A stretch of 46,455 bases of DNA from Candidatus Neomicrothrix sp. (GCA_017852795.1 JAFMKU010000013.1:1-46455); one strand, 5' to 3'. Shown: positions 26,901-34,433, numbered from the stretch's first letter. Made by a program: numbers and translations. The notes: generated by a model not told the origin, from the letters alone.

Positions 26901-27332
26901 CGAGAACAGATGGCGGCTTTCCTAGCCCGACTCAACACCAAGATGATCGGGGATGGGTGTAGCGAAACGTATCCCTTTACTGACGTTTCAAGCAGTTCGT
27001 ACGCCGCCAAGTCGATCGGTTGCCTCAGCCAGCTTCAGGTGACCAGAGGCACCACGCCGACCACCTTCGCTCCCAAATCGGTGGTGACTCGCGAACAGAT
27101 GGCTGCGTTCCTGGCCCGCTATTACCAAGCCATTACCGCAACATCGTGCACTGGCAGCCACCCGTTCACTGATATCGGTCCAGCATCGTATGCCTACACA
27201 TCGGTTGGGTGCATCTACGAGTTGGGGATCACCACCGGAACCTCCCCCACCACCTTCTCCCCCAAAGACCCGGTAACCCGCGAGCAGATGGCCTCGTTCC
27301 TGGCTCGAATTTACCGAGCCCTCACCGCCTGA
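23976..27332 (+). CDS. Secreted subtilisin-like protease with P domain, Fn3 and SLH repeats
   Basis: A 1118-residue exported S8 serine protease. It has a Sec signal peptide (about 1-30, ending AAQA), an I9-like propeptide region (about 78-146), and the catalytic domain with Asp203 (IAVIDSGV), His258 (AGHGTHVAG), oxyanion Asn350 (SAGNES) and Ser431 (NGTSMAAPHVSG). It then has an Ig-like segment, a proprotein-convertase P domain (about 640-770, HSYVGDLTISLTSPSG), a fibronectin III domain (about 830-918), and three SLH-like repeats (about 928-1118) with TREQMA-FLAR. The SLH repeats should hold it to the cell wall. The start is GTG, overlapping the stop of a 34-residue ORF. Its substrates are unknown. 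Confidence 0.93.
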   Translation: MNASRRVLALIATAALAASITVSTGAAQANTKAGTNTATETGPPTDSKVLDLPITASGSLAGSVAQNLLARQPNLVRNPYSLLIEFAAGADPESVLGLLKETNTRLVQQFSETNVYQLETTGDLGTIRSLLARDDQVLWVDFDNIVSATATKEPSPAPDVSIQLSNDSMASQLWGLFGSNGIRAEAAWAATASVQDVVIAVIDSGVMIEHPDLAANIWTNPGEIAGNGIDDDNNGFVDDLHGWDFVDGDNQPNDLAGHGTHVAGTIAAVRDNGIGVAGVAHNAKIMPIRFLDANGQGFVSDALSGLDYALRNGAKVSNNSWGGGAPSSAFSATLDRANSEGHLFVASAGNESTDIDDSPSFPASYPQSNILSVASLTSGGQLSSFSNFGTTSVDIAAPGSSIRSTYSLTDPSISGIEIENGAAYISLNGTSMAAPHVSGIASLLYGLDPTLTPQQVIELIIDGGRTLSTLNSLRWSKTVDAEKSIALLNTVPPSISISGASNGDELFLGESVTLTATASSSLGANLSNSVTWRTPNGVVAHTGSSFTFTPTSIGSNTVIASIVEANGRSATTSVTLSVSEMRFRVLSPTNPVPLVVGDNLTATWAWPGQSNQTGEVAIESIYRYEVEPNSSAGAIVDNRSTSVALNVGESFLVGIVSVGLRLSHSYVGDLTISLTSPSGERVNLYQEDGGSGNNFGSGDRSCDGELTIFTEAADDFVSNLSAPYLGPVRASESLTAMENTSANGQWVLTVTDNAVEDTGTIHCVELDLTNASSRKIIGTGVPLVDESFTITHTTALNNTLAPESRLVLSAQGFPKVASLGTLLDATKLVPTPPRQVVTSPNGTPNQLRVSWIPPLSRGGGPVTGFQVREGDSVVCQTTSTSCFVGLYASGSVHSFTVTASNSFGTSIRSDTSPPGVVPTLRTSAETGVDCYMPQIHDFLDVRAVLRVTNDVGCIAQLGITTGTSPTAFSPNDAVLREQMAAFLARLNTKMIGDGCSETYPFTDVSSSSYAAKSIGCLSQLQVTRGTTPTTFAPKSVVTREQMAAFLARYYQAITATSCTGSHPFTDIGPASYAYTSVGCIYELGITTGTSPTTFSPKDPVTREQMASFLARIYRALTA

Positions 27333-27338
27333 TCGAAC

Positions 27339-27367
27339 CAGGTCAGGTCAGCGCAGGTCAGGTCAGC
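27339..27367. repeat. Two 14-bp direct repeats between subtilase and CoA-transferase ends
   Basis: CAGGTCAGGTCAGC occurs at 27339-27352 and 27354-27367, each itself built from CAGGT units. The second copy overlaps the stop codon of the convergent CoA-transferase gene. No terminator hairpin is seen in this 25-bp gap. Confidence 0.7.
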
Positions 27368-29802
27368 ACACCAGCTACCGCCAGATCGGCTATCTCCTGA
27401 TCGCTGAAACCAAGCAGGTCGGCGAGCACCTGCTGACTGTGCTCCCCGATCGTCGGCCCTGCCCGCCACGCCTGGGCTGGAGTGCGCGACAGTATCGATA
27501 CGGGACCATCGAAGGCCGCGTCGATCACCTGGTGTTCCAACGGGGTAAAGAAGTGCCGATAGGCAAGTTGTGGGTCGCGGTGAAGGTCCGTGGCCCGCAT
27601 CGAAACGTAGGCCGGGCAACCTGCTGCGAGCAGATCTTGCTGAACCACAAACACGTCACGGACGCTCAGCCATTCAGCGAACACCGTCTCAATCTCACGG
27701 CGTTGCTCAAGTCGTTCGGGTGCGGAGAGTCCGGCAAAGCGTCGCATCGGTTCGACCACCGAAACCATCGCGTCCCAAGCCGGTGTTCCAAGCACCGACA
27801 CGGTCAAATACCGTTCGCTTCCCGCCCCGCCAAACACCCCGCTGGGTGCCCCAGCCTCAGAGGAGACACCGGGCCGAACGAGCAGCGAACCGCGTTGGGA
27901 GTATTCGGCAATCAACGGGCCAAGGTGATGCACCCCGGTTTCGTTTTGGGAAACGTCGATGTATTGACCTTGGCCTGTTTTCGCCGCTCGACGCAGGGCC
28001 GCAAGCAACGCAGCGAGGGCAAACCGGGGTGACACGAAATCGGTGTAGGCCCCCCAAGGAGCGATGGGTGCTCGATCTGCCCACCCGGTGATGTCAACGA
28101 ACCCAGCCAGCGCTGCACCGTGCAGGCCAAACCCGGTCAGGGTTGCCTCGGGACCGGTTTGGCCTCGCATCGACGTCGAAAGCATCACCGCCCGAGGGTT
28201 TCGGGCCTGCACGTGATCCCACCCGAACCCGTAGCGAGCGGCCAGCCCGGGTCGAAAGTTTTCTACCACCACGTCGGCCCAATCGATCAGGCGATCAATG
28301 ACCGCAACGGCCTCCGGACGACCGAAATTGCAGGCCAACCCCAGCTTGCTCTGGTTGACGTTGGCCGCCGGTAGCCCCGTGTCGGTTCCGACTTGTTCGC
28401 CATGAAATGGTGGCAACCAACGCATGGTGTCCACGTGAGCCATCGTCTCGATGTGCACCACGGTCGCGCCATGATTGGCCAACTCTCGGGTGATGATCGG
28501 ACCGGCCGCCATCCAGGTCAGGTCCACAACCTTGACCCCTTCCAACGGTCTCGCCGCTACTGCTGGCACCGTCGGCGCAGCACTGCCGCCGGCCGGTGCA
28601 GCTGGTATCCACGTTTCGACTTCGGCCTGATCGGCGCCCAGCGCCGGTGCCCCTCGGTCATAACGGATCGGGGTTTCGCTGAGCACCGCAAAGGGGCCAG
28701 GTATCGCCATCCCTTCCACGTCTACCCAGAAGCCTCGAGCTCGCAGTTGTGGATCAGCCAGCAGATCAGCGGCGTTGTTGCACGGCGCGATCAGCATCTT
28801 GTCCGAAACCGACCGCTGATGGATTTCGGCTTTGGTTCGAGTCTTGATGAAGGCCAGAAGTTGATCCATCGCCCGACGGCCATCCTCAACCGGAAGGACC
28901 CCTGACTTCATCTCTTCGATCCAGTCGACCCACTCACGACCGCACAAATCAGCGTCGAGCGCTCCGGCTTCTTCCACCCAACGCATCGCAGCCGCGAACG
29001 CCGCGTTGCCTTGAGCGCCGAGCACAAACGTCATCACCACATGCCCATCAGCGCAGGGCTCAACGACAGGGTTACGAATCCCAGCAACGACCTCTCCGCC
29101 CCGGTCGCGTGACGCCTGCGATCGGTCATCGCCGGTAAAGGAAGGGTTGCGGTCCAGCGCCGCATAGCTGCTCGTCCACAGCAACGTCCCGACCACAGCC
29201 GCCTGCATCGACGTGTCGAGATGCTGACCTAACCCCGACCGGTCTCGTTCGTACAGTGCCACCATGACATCGGCGGCCGCCTGCACCGCCCCATGATGGG
29301 CAGTTTCGGGAAAGCCGATCGGGATCGGAGGACGATCCTTGTCTCCTTGATGGTTGAGCAGTCCACCCGCAGCCGAAAGCGTGAGGTCGCTGGCTGGGGC
29401 ATCGGCGAGCGGCCCGTCGATCCCGAACGCCGTGATGCTGGCGTGGATCAGTTGCGGATACCGAACCGCGACCTGTTCGGGCACGATTCCCCAAGACAAC
29501 CGTTGACTGGACGTCGCAGATTCCAAAAGCACATCGGCCTGGACAAGCAGGCGATGGAGTTGCTCGACCCCGGACGGAGCCGCAAGATCAAACACCACCG
29601 AGCGTTTACCTCGACCCCACACCTTCCAGTAGTAGGAGGTCCCGTCATCAGCGAGCGGTCCCCGACGTCGACTCTGTCCGCCTTCTGGTGGTTCAACCTT
29701 GATCACGACGGCCCCCAGATCGGCCAGCACGCGACCGGCGGCTTCGGCAAGGTCACCGCAGAGATCGACGACCCGCAGTCCGTCCAGTAGCGCCGCTGTC
29801 AC
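27358..29802 (-). CDS. Double-domain family III CoA transferase (CaiB/BaiF)
   Basis: An 814-residue protein with two CaiB/BaiF domains in tandem (about 1-395 and 418-814) joined by an Ala/Pro linker. Each begins with the family start: LDGLRVVDLCGDLAEAAGRVLADLGA and LEGVKVVDLTWMAAGPIITRELANHGA. Family III enzymes move CoA between acyl acids through an active-site Asp. Domain 2 has an Asp at the expected place (Asp588 in AYTDFVSP); domain 1 has Glu166 (FPETAHHG) instead, so domain 1 may be altered or structural. Family III enzymes are normally interlocked dimers, and the fusion may mimic one. It is downstream of, and overlaps by 4 nt, a DinB-like gene. The substrate is unknown. Confidence 0.88.
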   Translation of the reverse strand: MTAALLDGLRVVDLCGDLAEAAGRVLADLGAVVIKVEPPEGGQSRRRGPLADDGTSYYWKVWGRGKRSVVFDLAAPSGVEQLHRLLVQADVLLESATSSQRLSWGIVPEQVAVRYPQLIHASITAFGIDGPLADAPASDLTLSAAGGLLNHQGDKDRPPIPIGFPETAHHGAVQAAADVMVALYERDRSGLGQHLDTSMQAAVVGTLLWTSSYAALDRNPSFTGDDRSQASRDRGGEVVAGIRNPVVEPCADGHVVMTFVLGAQGNAAFAAAMRWVEEAGALDADLCGREWVDWIEEMKSGVLPVEDGRRAMDQLLAFIKTRTKAEIHQRSVSDKMLIAPCNNAADLLADPQLRARGFWVDVEGMAIPGPFAVLSETPIRYDRGAPALGADQAEVETWIPAAPAGGSAAPTVPAVAARPLEGVKVVDLTWMAAGPIITRELANHGATVVHIETMAHVDTMRWLPPFHGEQVGTDTGLPAANVNQSKLGLACNFGRPEAVAVIDRLIDWADVVVENFRPGLAARYGFGWDHVQARNPRAVMLSTSMRGQTGPEATLTGFGLHGAALAGFVDITGWADRAPIAPWGAYTDFVSPRFALAALLAALRRAAKTGQGQYIDVSQNETGVHHLGPLIAEYSQRGSLLVRPGVSSEAGAPSGVFGGAGSERYLTVSVLGTPAWDAMVSVVEPMRRFAGLSAPERLEQRREIETVFAEWLSVRDVFVVQQDLLAAGCPAYVSMRATDLHRDPQLAYRHFFTPLEHQVIDAAFDGPVSILSRTPAQAWRAGPTIGEHSQQVLADLLGFSDQEIADLAVAGVLT

Positions 29803-30422
29803 CGGCGGGCGACCAGTTCGTCAACTCCCGGGCCGGTGAGCTGCGGATCGAACGCCGAGCGTCCGCAACCAGCGAGCAGCAGCGCGGCAGCCGGTCCGAC
29901 CACTTCGGGTCCGGTGCCGTAATGCCAGTCAATGTCGGTGGCCACCAACCGCAGACCGGTGACCCGACGGCGAGAGTCGATGGCACCGCCGGTGCTGACC
30001 ATGCCATCGGCCATCCACCGCAGCCGTTCTGGATCAGCAACCATCGGTCGCTCGAGAGGCACGGCGATATCGAGTTGGTGCACGAACGCATCAATGGCGG
30101 ACTCAACCCGGCGACCCATCGGTGCGATGACATCGGAAGCCACCAGCTTCGCACTGTCTTCAAGATGAACCGCGGGTGCCTGATTGCCCCGTTTCGGCAC
30201 GGTCCGGGCCATGTAGCGGTTGACGTTCCCACCAAACCGCAAGACCCCAAGCACCAGCTGTGGCCGTGAAACGCTGACCAGCAGGTTGGCGTGGGCAACT
30301 ACGTCGCGCACCCGCCAATGTTCACACAACGACGGGTGGTCCCATTGCGTGATTGTCAGCGAACTCGCAAGATCAAGCAACGATTGCCGTTCGGCTCGCA
30401 GTGCTGCGGTTTCGTCACGCAT
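29799..30422 (-). CDS. DinB-like / maleylpyruvate isomerase family protein
   Basis: A 207-residue protein of the mycothiol-dependent maleylpyruvate isomerase N-terminal superfamily. The start MRDETAALRAERQSLLDLASSL and the segment WDHPSLCEHWRVRDVVAHANL (residues about 27-47) are typical, including the metal-binding His in DVVAHA; a second possible metal site is the His in FVHQLDIAVPL. Members are metal-dependent and often use mycothiol, the actinobacterial thiol, for isomerisation or conjugation. It overlaps the CoA-transferase start by 4 nt, so the two probably serve the same pathway. The specific reaction is not readable. Confidence 0.8.
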   Translation of the reverse strand: MRDETAALRAERQSLLDLASSLTITQWDHPSLCEHWRVRDVVAHANLLVSVSRPQLVLGVLRFGGNVNRYMARTVPKRGNQAPAVHLEDSAKLVASDVIAPMGRRVESAIDAFVHQLDIAVPLERPMVADPERLRWMADGMVSTGGAIDSRRRVTGLRLVATDIDWHYGTGPEVVGPAAALLLAGCGRSAFDPQLTGPGVDELVARR

Positions 30423-30523
30423 GGTGAGAGCTAAACGTCATGTCGGATGGATCCTTGAGTTGCGGGGCCTAATCGTCTACCGGAATGCGCTAGCGCGCAA
30501 GCCCTGAGACTAGGGTCGCAGCA

Positions 30524-31771
30524 ATGACTGAAGGGCTGAGTTCCGACGGGCGATTCAGCGCACTCGCCGCTCCGGAGTTCCGACGCCTCTGGTGGGGTGG
30601 CGTTTTTGTCTTCCTCGCGATGCAAACCCAGCAGGTGGCGCGCAGTTGGTTGGCCTATGAACTCACCGGAACCAACACCGCGCTCGGTGGGGTGCTCATC
30701 GGTTTTGGTGTCGCTGGACTGGTTGCTATCCCCGCCGGCGGAGTGCTCGCCGACCGGTTCGACAAACGCTCCATCCTGTTTTTCTGCCAGACCATCAACA
30801 CGATCACTGCGATCGTCGTTGGGATCGCGATTGAGACCGGAGTAATCGCTTACTGGATGATCGTGGCAGCCTCGGTCATTGGGGGAAGCACCATTTCAAT
30901 CCTGGCTCCGGCCCGAATTGCCATGACCGCCGAACTTATTTCCGCTGACCGGCTCACCAACGCCATCATGTTGGGATCAATGAGCACGCAGGCCACTCGC
31001 GTTATCGGTCCGGCGATCGCGGGCACCATGATCGGTGTCGCCGTCTTCGGGATTGAAGGTGTCTATTACCTTTCGGCGCTGCTCTCCGCGGTGGCGGTGC
31101 TGCTCACCCTTCGCCTGCCGACAAGTCGCCCCTCCCGGCGGATCGATCATGGACCGTTCGACGATCTGAAAGCGGGTTTCGCTTACACCCGAAGCCGGCC
31201 CGACCTAGTCCGGCCGCTGATCCTGTCGTTGCTGGTGGTGATGTTTGGGTTCGCCCATCAGGCCTTCCTCCCGACCGTCGTCGACGAGTTCTTCGGGCGA
31301 GGGGCCCAAGGGCTCGGGTTGATCACCACGACCGCGGCGAGCGGTGCGGTCGTGACATCCATCCTGCTAGCCAACACTCGACGCGAGGACCTCAATGGCC
31401 GTCAAAGCGTTGCGGCCTACGCCTTCGGAGGTTTCCTGATTTTGTTCGCGGTCGCCCCGAACTTCTTCTTGGCGCTCACCGCCATGTTTTTCGTTGGCTG
31501 CGCCATGGCCGCGTTCCAAACGCTCAACAGTTCGTTGATCCTTTCCACCGCCGATATGGAATATCACGGACGGGTGCAATCGCTGATCATGTTGAGCTAC
31601 TCGGCGTTTGGTCTGGCCGCACTGCCGTTTGGGATCGTGGCCGACCAGGTTGGTTTACAGGAGACGATGGTGGGAATGGGCTTGGCGGTGGTCCTTGCCG
31701 CCGGGCACAACCATCTCTGGGGTCTCCGCTCGGGCCGCGGTGCCGCTACACGATCAATCGATGGGCTCTAA
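30524..31771 (+). CDS. MFS transporter
   Basis: A 415-residue major facilitator with about 12 membrane helices. The segment GVLADRFDKRSILF between helices 2 and 3 is the MFS signature (G-x-L-a-D-R-x-x-x-R). The overall shape, with LAAPEFRRLWWGGVFVFLAMQTQQVARSWLAYELTG at the N-terminus, resembles EntS-like and macrolide-type exporters. It probably exports a small molecule by proton antiport; the substrate is unknown. A TAGGGT hexamer at 30511-30516 ends 7 nt before the ATG, without a Shine-Dalgarno sequence. A SnoaL-like gene follows after 9 bp. Confidence 0.9.
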   Translation: MTEGLSSDGRFSALAAPEFRRLWWGGVFVFLAMQTQQVARSWLAYELTGTNTALGGVLIGFGVAGLVAIPAGGVLADRFDKRSILFFCQTINTITAIVVGIAIETGVIAYWMIVAASVIGGSTISILAPARIAMTAELISADRLTNAIMLGSMSTQATRVIGPAIAGTMIGVAVFGIEGVYYLSALLSAVAVLLTLRLPTSRPSRRIDHGPFDDLKAGFAYTRSRPDLVRPLILSLLVVMFGFAHQAFLPTVVDEFFGRGAQGLGLITTTAASGAVVTSILLANTRREDLNGRQSVAAYAFGGFLILFAVAPNFFLALTAMFFVGCAMAAFQTLNSSLILSTADMEYHGRVQSLIMLSYSAFGLAALPFGIVADQVGLQETMVGMGLAVVLAAGHNHLWGLRSGRGAATRSIDGL

Positions 31772-31780
31772 GGTTGTGCC

Positions 31781-32179
31781 ATGCCAGCCGCTGACCAGTC
31801 ACCGATTGACGTCGCTTCGGCCGAGAACGCGCTCGTTGAGTACTGGAACCGGTTGTGGGTCGCCGCGGATGCATCCGGTATCGATCAGATCCTGTCCGAC
31901 CCGTTCGTCACTCACGGCCCGGACGGAACGACGTCTCGCTCCCCTGCGGTGCAGGCGGCGCATGTGCTGGCTGTCACCGAGCATCTTCGAGGGACCTCGG
32001 TGGTCTTTGATCTGCTCGACGCAATCGACGACCGGCTCCACGCCCGGTTCACGCTGCACGGGGTGAACCTCCGGAGCGGTCAGACGGTGACGGTGGCAAC
32101 GTTGGGCCAGTACCGGCTTGAGCAAGGGCGGCTCGCCGAAGCGTGGATCCTTCGCGAAACCGGGTTTGCTTGGACATGA
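31781..32179 (+). CDS. SnoaL/NTF2-like protein
   Basis: A 132-residue protein with the look of the NTF2-like fold: a helical start (ENALVEYWNRLWVAADASGIDQILSDPFVTHGPDGTT), then alternating strands and helices (VVFDLLDAIDDRLHARFTLHGVNLRSGQTVTV). Members bind small hydrophobic ligands or act as isomerases and cyclases; no specific activity can be inferred. It lies between the MFS gene and the potassium channel gene. Its TGA stop overlaps the channel's ATG (ATGA). Confidence 0.7.
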   Translation: MPAADQSPIDVASAENALVEYWNRLWVAADASGIDQILSDPFVTHGPDGTTSRSPAVQAAHVLAVTEHLRGTSVVFDLLDAIDDRLHARFTLHGVNLRSGQTVTVATLGQYRLEQGRLAEAWILRETGFAWT

Positions 32180-33201
32180 GGATCAAGCGGCGGAATCGTG
32201 ACCGGGCCACAGCGCACAGCGACCCATGGTGGCGGGTACGGATCGCAATGGCGATTCTGGTCGGTGTGGTGGTGGGTGGTGTAGTCGGGTATCGCCTTCT
32301 TGGGTTGAGCTTGTTCGACGCTTTCTACCAAACCACGATCACCGTCACCACCGTTGGTTTCAGTGAGACCGGCCCCGCGTCCGAGATCGACACGTCCTAC
32401 CGGGCGTTCACGATGGTGCTGGCGTTCATCGGCGTCAGCGGTGCGCTCTACACCTTGGGGGTCACCGTGGAGGCCCTTGTCGAAGGCTCAATCAATGACG
32501 GATTCCGCTTCCGAAAGGAGCACAGGATGATTGAACACATGTCTGACCATCTCATCGTGGCCGGCGCCGGACGGGTGGGGCGCTCGATTATCCACTACGT
32601 CAGTCGTCATGGAGCCGACGTGGTGCTGATCGATCGACTCCCGCAACCTGACGAGCAATGCCCGATGGTGGTCGGCGAAGCAACCGAGGATGAAGTGTTG
32701 AAGTTGGCCGGGATCGAACGCGCCCGAACCCTCATCGCCGCGCTCAACTCTGATGCCGACAACGTGTACGTGACGCTGTCGGCGCGGGCACTCAACCCTG
32801 ATCTGCACATCGTGGCCCGGACCCACGACCAAGCCAACGAGCAGAAGTTCTTTCAGGCCGGGGCGAACCGGGTTGTGAACCCTCACGAAATCGGTGGTTC
32901 ACGTATGGGAGCGCTCGCGTTGCATCCGACGCTGGCCGAGTTTCTCGACGAGGTGCTTCATGATGAGAGTCACGGGGTGCGAGTTGACGAGATCACCATC
33001 GAAGCGGACTCAGCCGGAGTTGGCAGAACGGTCGGCGAGGTCATTGGGCCACGTGGTCTACCGCTGGTGATCGCGCTTCGTGATCAGGACCACGGGTATG
33101 TGCCGACCCCGGCCCCGACCGCAGTCCTGCGGGCCGGTTCGGTGCTTGTGGTGATTGGCAGCGATGCTGTTGTCGACGCACTTCGTCGCGACGTGACCTG
33201 A
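32176..33201 (+). CDS. RCK-gated potassium channel (MthK-like)
   Basis: A 341-residue two-helix potassium channel. It has a membrane helix at about 22-42, a pore helix with the selectivity filter TTVGF (58-62, where most channels have TVGYG), a second helix at about 76-100, then a RCK N domain (about 125-240) with the GAGRVGR dinucleotide motif at 130-136, and a RCK C domain (about 255-340). I start it at 32176, whose ATG overlaps the previous stop. Inside the gene a strong Shine-Dalgarno (AAAGGAG, 32514-32520) precedes an in-frame ATG at 32527 (Met118), just after the second helix. That is where MthK has its internal start for a separate RCK subunit. Confidence 0.88.
   Translation: MRIKRRNRDRATAHSDPWWRVRIAMAILVGVVVGGVVGYRLLGLSLFDAFYQTTITVTTVGFSETGPASEIDTSYRAFTMVLAFIGVSGALYTLGVTVEALVEGSINDGFRFRKEHRMIEHMSDHLIVAGAGRVGRSIIHYVSRHGADVVLIDRLPQPDEQCPMVVGEATEDEVLKLAGIERARTLIAALNSDADNVYVTLSARALNPDLHIVARTHDQANEQKFFQAGANRVVNPHEIGGSRMGALALHPTLAEFLDEVLHDESHGVRVDEITIEADSAGVGRTVGEVIGPRGLPLVIALRDQDHGYVPTPAPTAVLRAGSVLVVIGSDAVVDALRRDVT
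32527..33201 (+). CDS. Predicted internal product: soluble RCK subunit of the channel
   Basis: Translation from the internal ATG (Met118) would give a 224-residue soluble protein with only the RCK N and C domains. The Shine-Dalgarno AAAGGAG sits 6 nt upstream, far stronger than that of the full-length start. In MthK four full-length subunits and four free RCK domains form the octameric gating ring. The existence of the short form here is inferred. Confidence 0.5.
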   Translation: MIEHMSDHLIVAGAGRVGRSIIHYVSRHGADVVLIDRLPQPDEQCPMVVGEATEDEVLKLAGIERARTLIAALNSDADNVYVTLSARALNPDLHIVARTHDQANEQKFFQAGANRVVNPHEIGGSRMGALALHPTLAEFLDEVLHDESHGVRVDEITIEADSAGVGRTVGEVIGPRGLPLVIALRDQDHGYVPTPAPTAVLRAGSVLVVIGSDAVVDALRRDVT

Positions 33202-33211
33202 TCGCAGCACC

Positions 33212-33269
33212 TACCTTCGAGACCGGGTCTTGGATGCCAGTGGCACCCAAGACCCCAGTCCCGAAGGTA
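33212..33269. terminator. Long hairpin between convergent channel and rhodopsin genes
   Basis: TACCTTCG and GGGTCTTGG in the left arm (33212-33233) pair with CCAAGACCC and CGAAGGTA in the right arm (33247-33269), with a small internal mismatch and a loop of about 13 nt. It sits between two convergent genes and has no clear T tract on either side, so it is a likely bidirectional terminator of moderate strength. Confidence 0.65.
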
Positions 33270-33279
33270 AGGCGAACCG

Positions 33280-33993
33280 CTAGGCCGCCGAGTCGCTGCG
33301 GGCCTTGGCGATACCTAGCACCATGAGGCCGTAGAGGCCCTTCGCGGTGATATCGGCCAAGGTGTACCCGACCTGCCGAAGGGTTTCGAGGCCACCAGAG
33401 GAGTCGTCAAAGACCGGGAACAGGTAAGCAATTGGGTAGACCATCCAGGTCACCAGCAAGACGACGGTCGCTTTGCGAATCGCACCAGCCACAGCCGAGC
33501 TTTCACGCTGAGCAGCTGCTTGAAGCTGGCCGTACAAGACCCAAAGGATGTAGGCGAAGGGGATCATGGCCAAGACCCAGAAGAGCCACTTGGTGCCGGT
33601 GCTTTCCGCAACCTCACCCGGGTAACCCAAACCGATCATCAGAACAGTGGCCGGGACCAAGGTCTTCATGAGCTTCTTGCGCTGATCGCTTGCTACGCCG
33701 AGCACGATGAGCAGTTCGATGACCAGAAGGGGAACGGTGATCAGCCAGTCGGCATACCGGTAGCCCTCGTTCATGTGCCCGTGACCGAACGCATCCCAGA
33801 TCCGGTAGTAGTGATAGCCAGCAATACCGACAACCACTGCCGAGGCAGCAACCGCAGGGCGATACTGCTTCGCTACCGAGTTCATCTGGGTAAGGAAGTA
33901 AACGAAGGCGCCGAGCATAACTGCGGTGCCAAACGAGAGCGCGTTGTAGACCAGCGTGTACTGGTCGTCGCTCAACAGTTCAATCGGGTTCAT
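33280..33993 (-). CDS. Proton-pumping type-1 rhodopsin (proteorhodopsin/actinorhodopsin-like)
   Basis: A 237-residue seven-helix retinal protein. Helix C has RYADWLITVPLLVIE with Asp82 (proton acceptor), Thr86 and Glu93 (proton donor), the DTE motif of outward proton pumps. His61 lies where proteorhodopsin has the His that pairs with the acceptor. Helix G has LADITAKGL with the retinal Lys218 and Asp214. The tuning position eight residues after Asp82 is Leu90, which predicts green absorption. The helix E region (134-143) has Trp/Leu/Phe and no Gly where antenna-carotenoid binders have one, so antenna binding looks unlikely. No retinal-synthesis gene is nearby. It is a lone gene with a convergent channel gene downstream. 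Confidence 0.95.
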   Translation of the reverse strand: MNPIELLSDDQYTLVYNALSFGTAVMLGAFVYFLTQMNSVAKQYRPAVAASAVVVGIAGYHYYRIWDAFGHGHMNEGYRYADWLITVPLLVIELLIVLGVASDQRKKLMKTLVPATVLMIGLGYPGEVAESTGTKWLFWVLAMIPFAYILWVLYGQLQAAAQRESSAVAGAIRKATVVLLVTWMVYPIAYLFPVFDDSSGGLETLRQVGYTLADITAKGLYGLMVLGIAKARSDSAA

Positions 33994-34015
33994 ACTTTGT
34001 GGCCTTTCTTTAGCC

Positions 34016-34040
34016 TTGACGGGCGGATTTCTCCCGTCAA
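34016..34040 (-). promoter_or_regulatory. Inverted repeat in the rhodopsin upstream region
   Basis: TTGACGGG and CCCGTCAA are exact inverses separated by 9 nt, 23 bp before the rhodopsin start codon. It could be a hairpin in the mRNA leader or a regulator site; TTGACG may also be a -35 box, but no good -10 follows. The remaining upstream DNA (34041-34237) shows no gene. Confidence 0.45.
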
Positions 34041-34237
34041 CAAACCATTCTTACCCATTTCTAAACGTGATACCGGATTTCAAGGAAAACGATACTTAGA
34101 CATGAACTAAGCGCGGATGTTCGAGTCAACCACCGAAGAACCAATGGGCAAGTCGCCGGGTACGAACGCAGCCGACCTGAACTGGCCCCTCGAGCGCAGA
34201 CGTCGCACCAGCCACCGATCCCCTACCCGCTCAGATT

Positions 34238-34313
34238 TGGTACCCCGTACGGGATTTGAACCCGTGCTACCACCTTGAGAGGGTGGCGTCCTGGGCCGCT
34301 AGACGAACGGGGC
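34238..34313 (-). tRNA. tRNA-Glu (anticodon CTC), CCA encoded
   Basis: A 76-nt cloverleaf on the minus strand. The acceptor arms are GCCCCGT and ACGGGGT (one G-U pair), the anticodon arm is CCACC-CTCTCAA-GGTGG with anticodon CTC, the T arm is GGTTCAAATCC, and the 3' ACCA is encoded. It is downstream of tRNA-Gln, and gltX, whose product charges it, lies upstream on the same strand. Confidence 0.96.
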
Positions 34314-34402
34314 AAGTTCGAACCACTCCCGTGGTCGGCGTGGCGAGTCTAGCGGTGGCGACTAACCGCTCCAACTGCCCACCAAACCGGCTGGCAAAAC
34401 GA

Positions 34403-34429
34403 GAAACGGCGCCCGGAGGGCGCCGTTTC
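34403..34429 (-). terminator. Perfect 12-bp hairpin between tRNA-Gln and tRNA-Glu
   Basis: GAAACGGCGCCC pairs exactly with its inverse across a 3-nt loop. On the minus strand it is followed by a T-rich tract (TTTCTCGTTTTG), so it should terminate transcription after tRNA-Gln and separate the two tRNAs. Confidence 0.85.
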
Positions 34430-34433
34430 GATG

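Noticed and set aside
28428-28435. GTGTCCAC in the CoA-transferase gene
   Set aside because: It lies inside a coding region on the plus strand with no matching -35 box.
33994-34237. Search for a gene or clear promoter upstream of the rhodopsin
   Set aside because: No good -10/-35 pair with correct spacing was found; only the TTGACGGG inverted repeat was kept.
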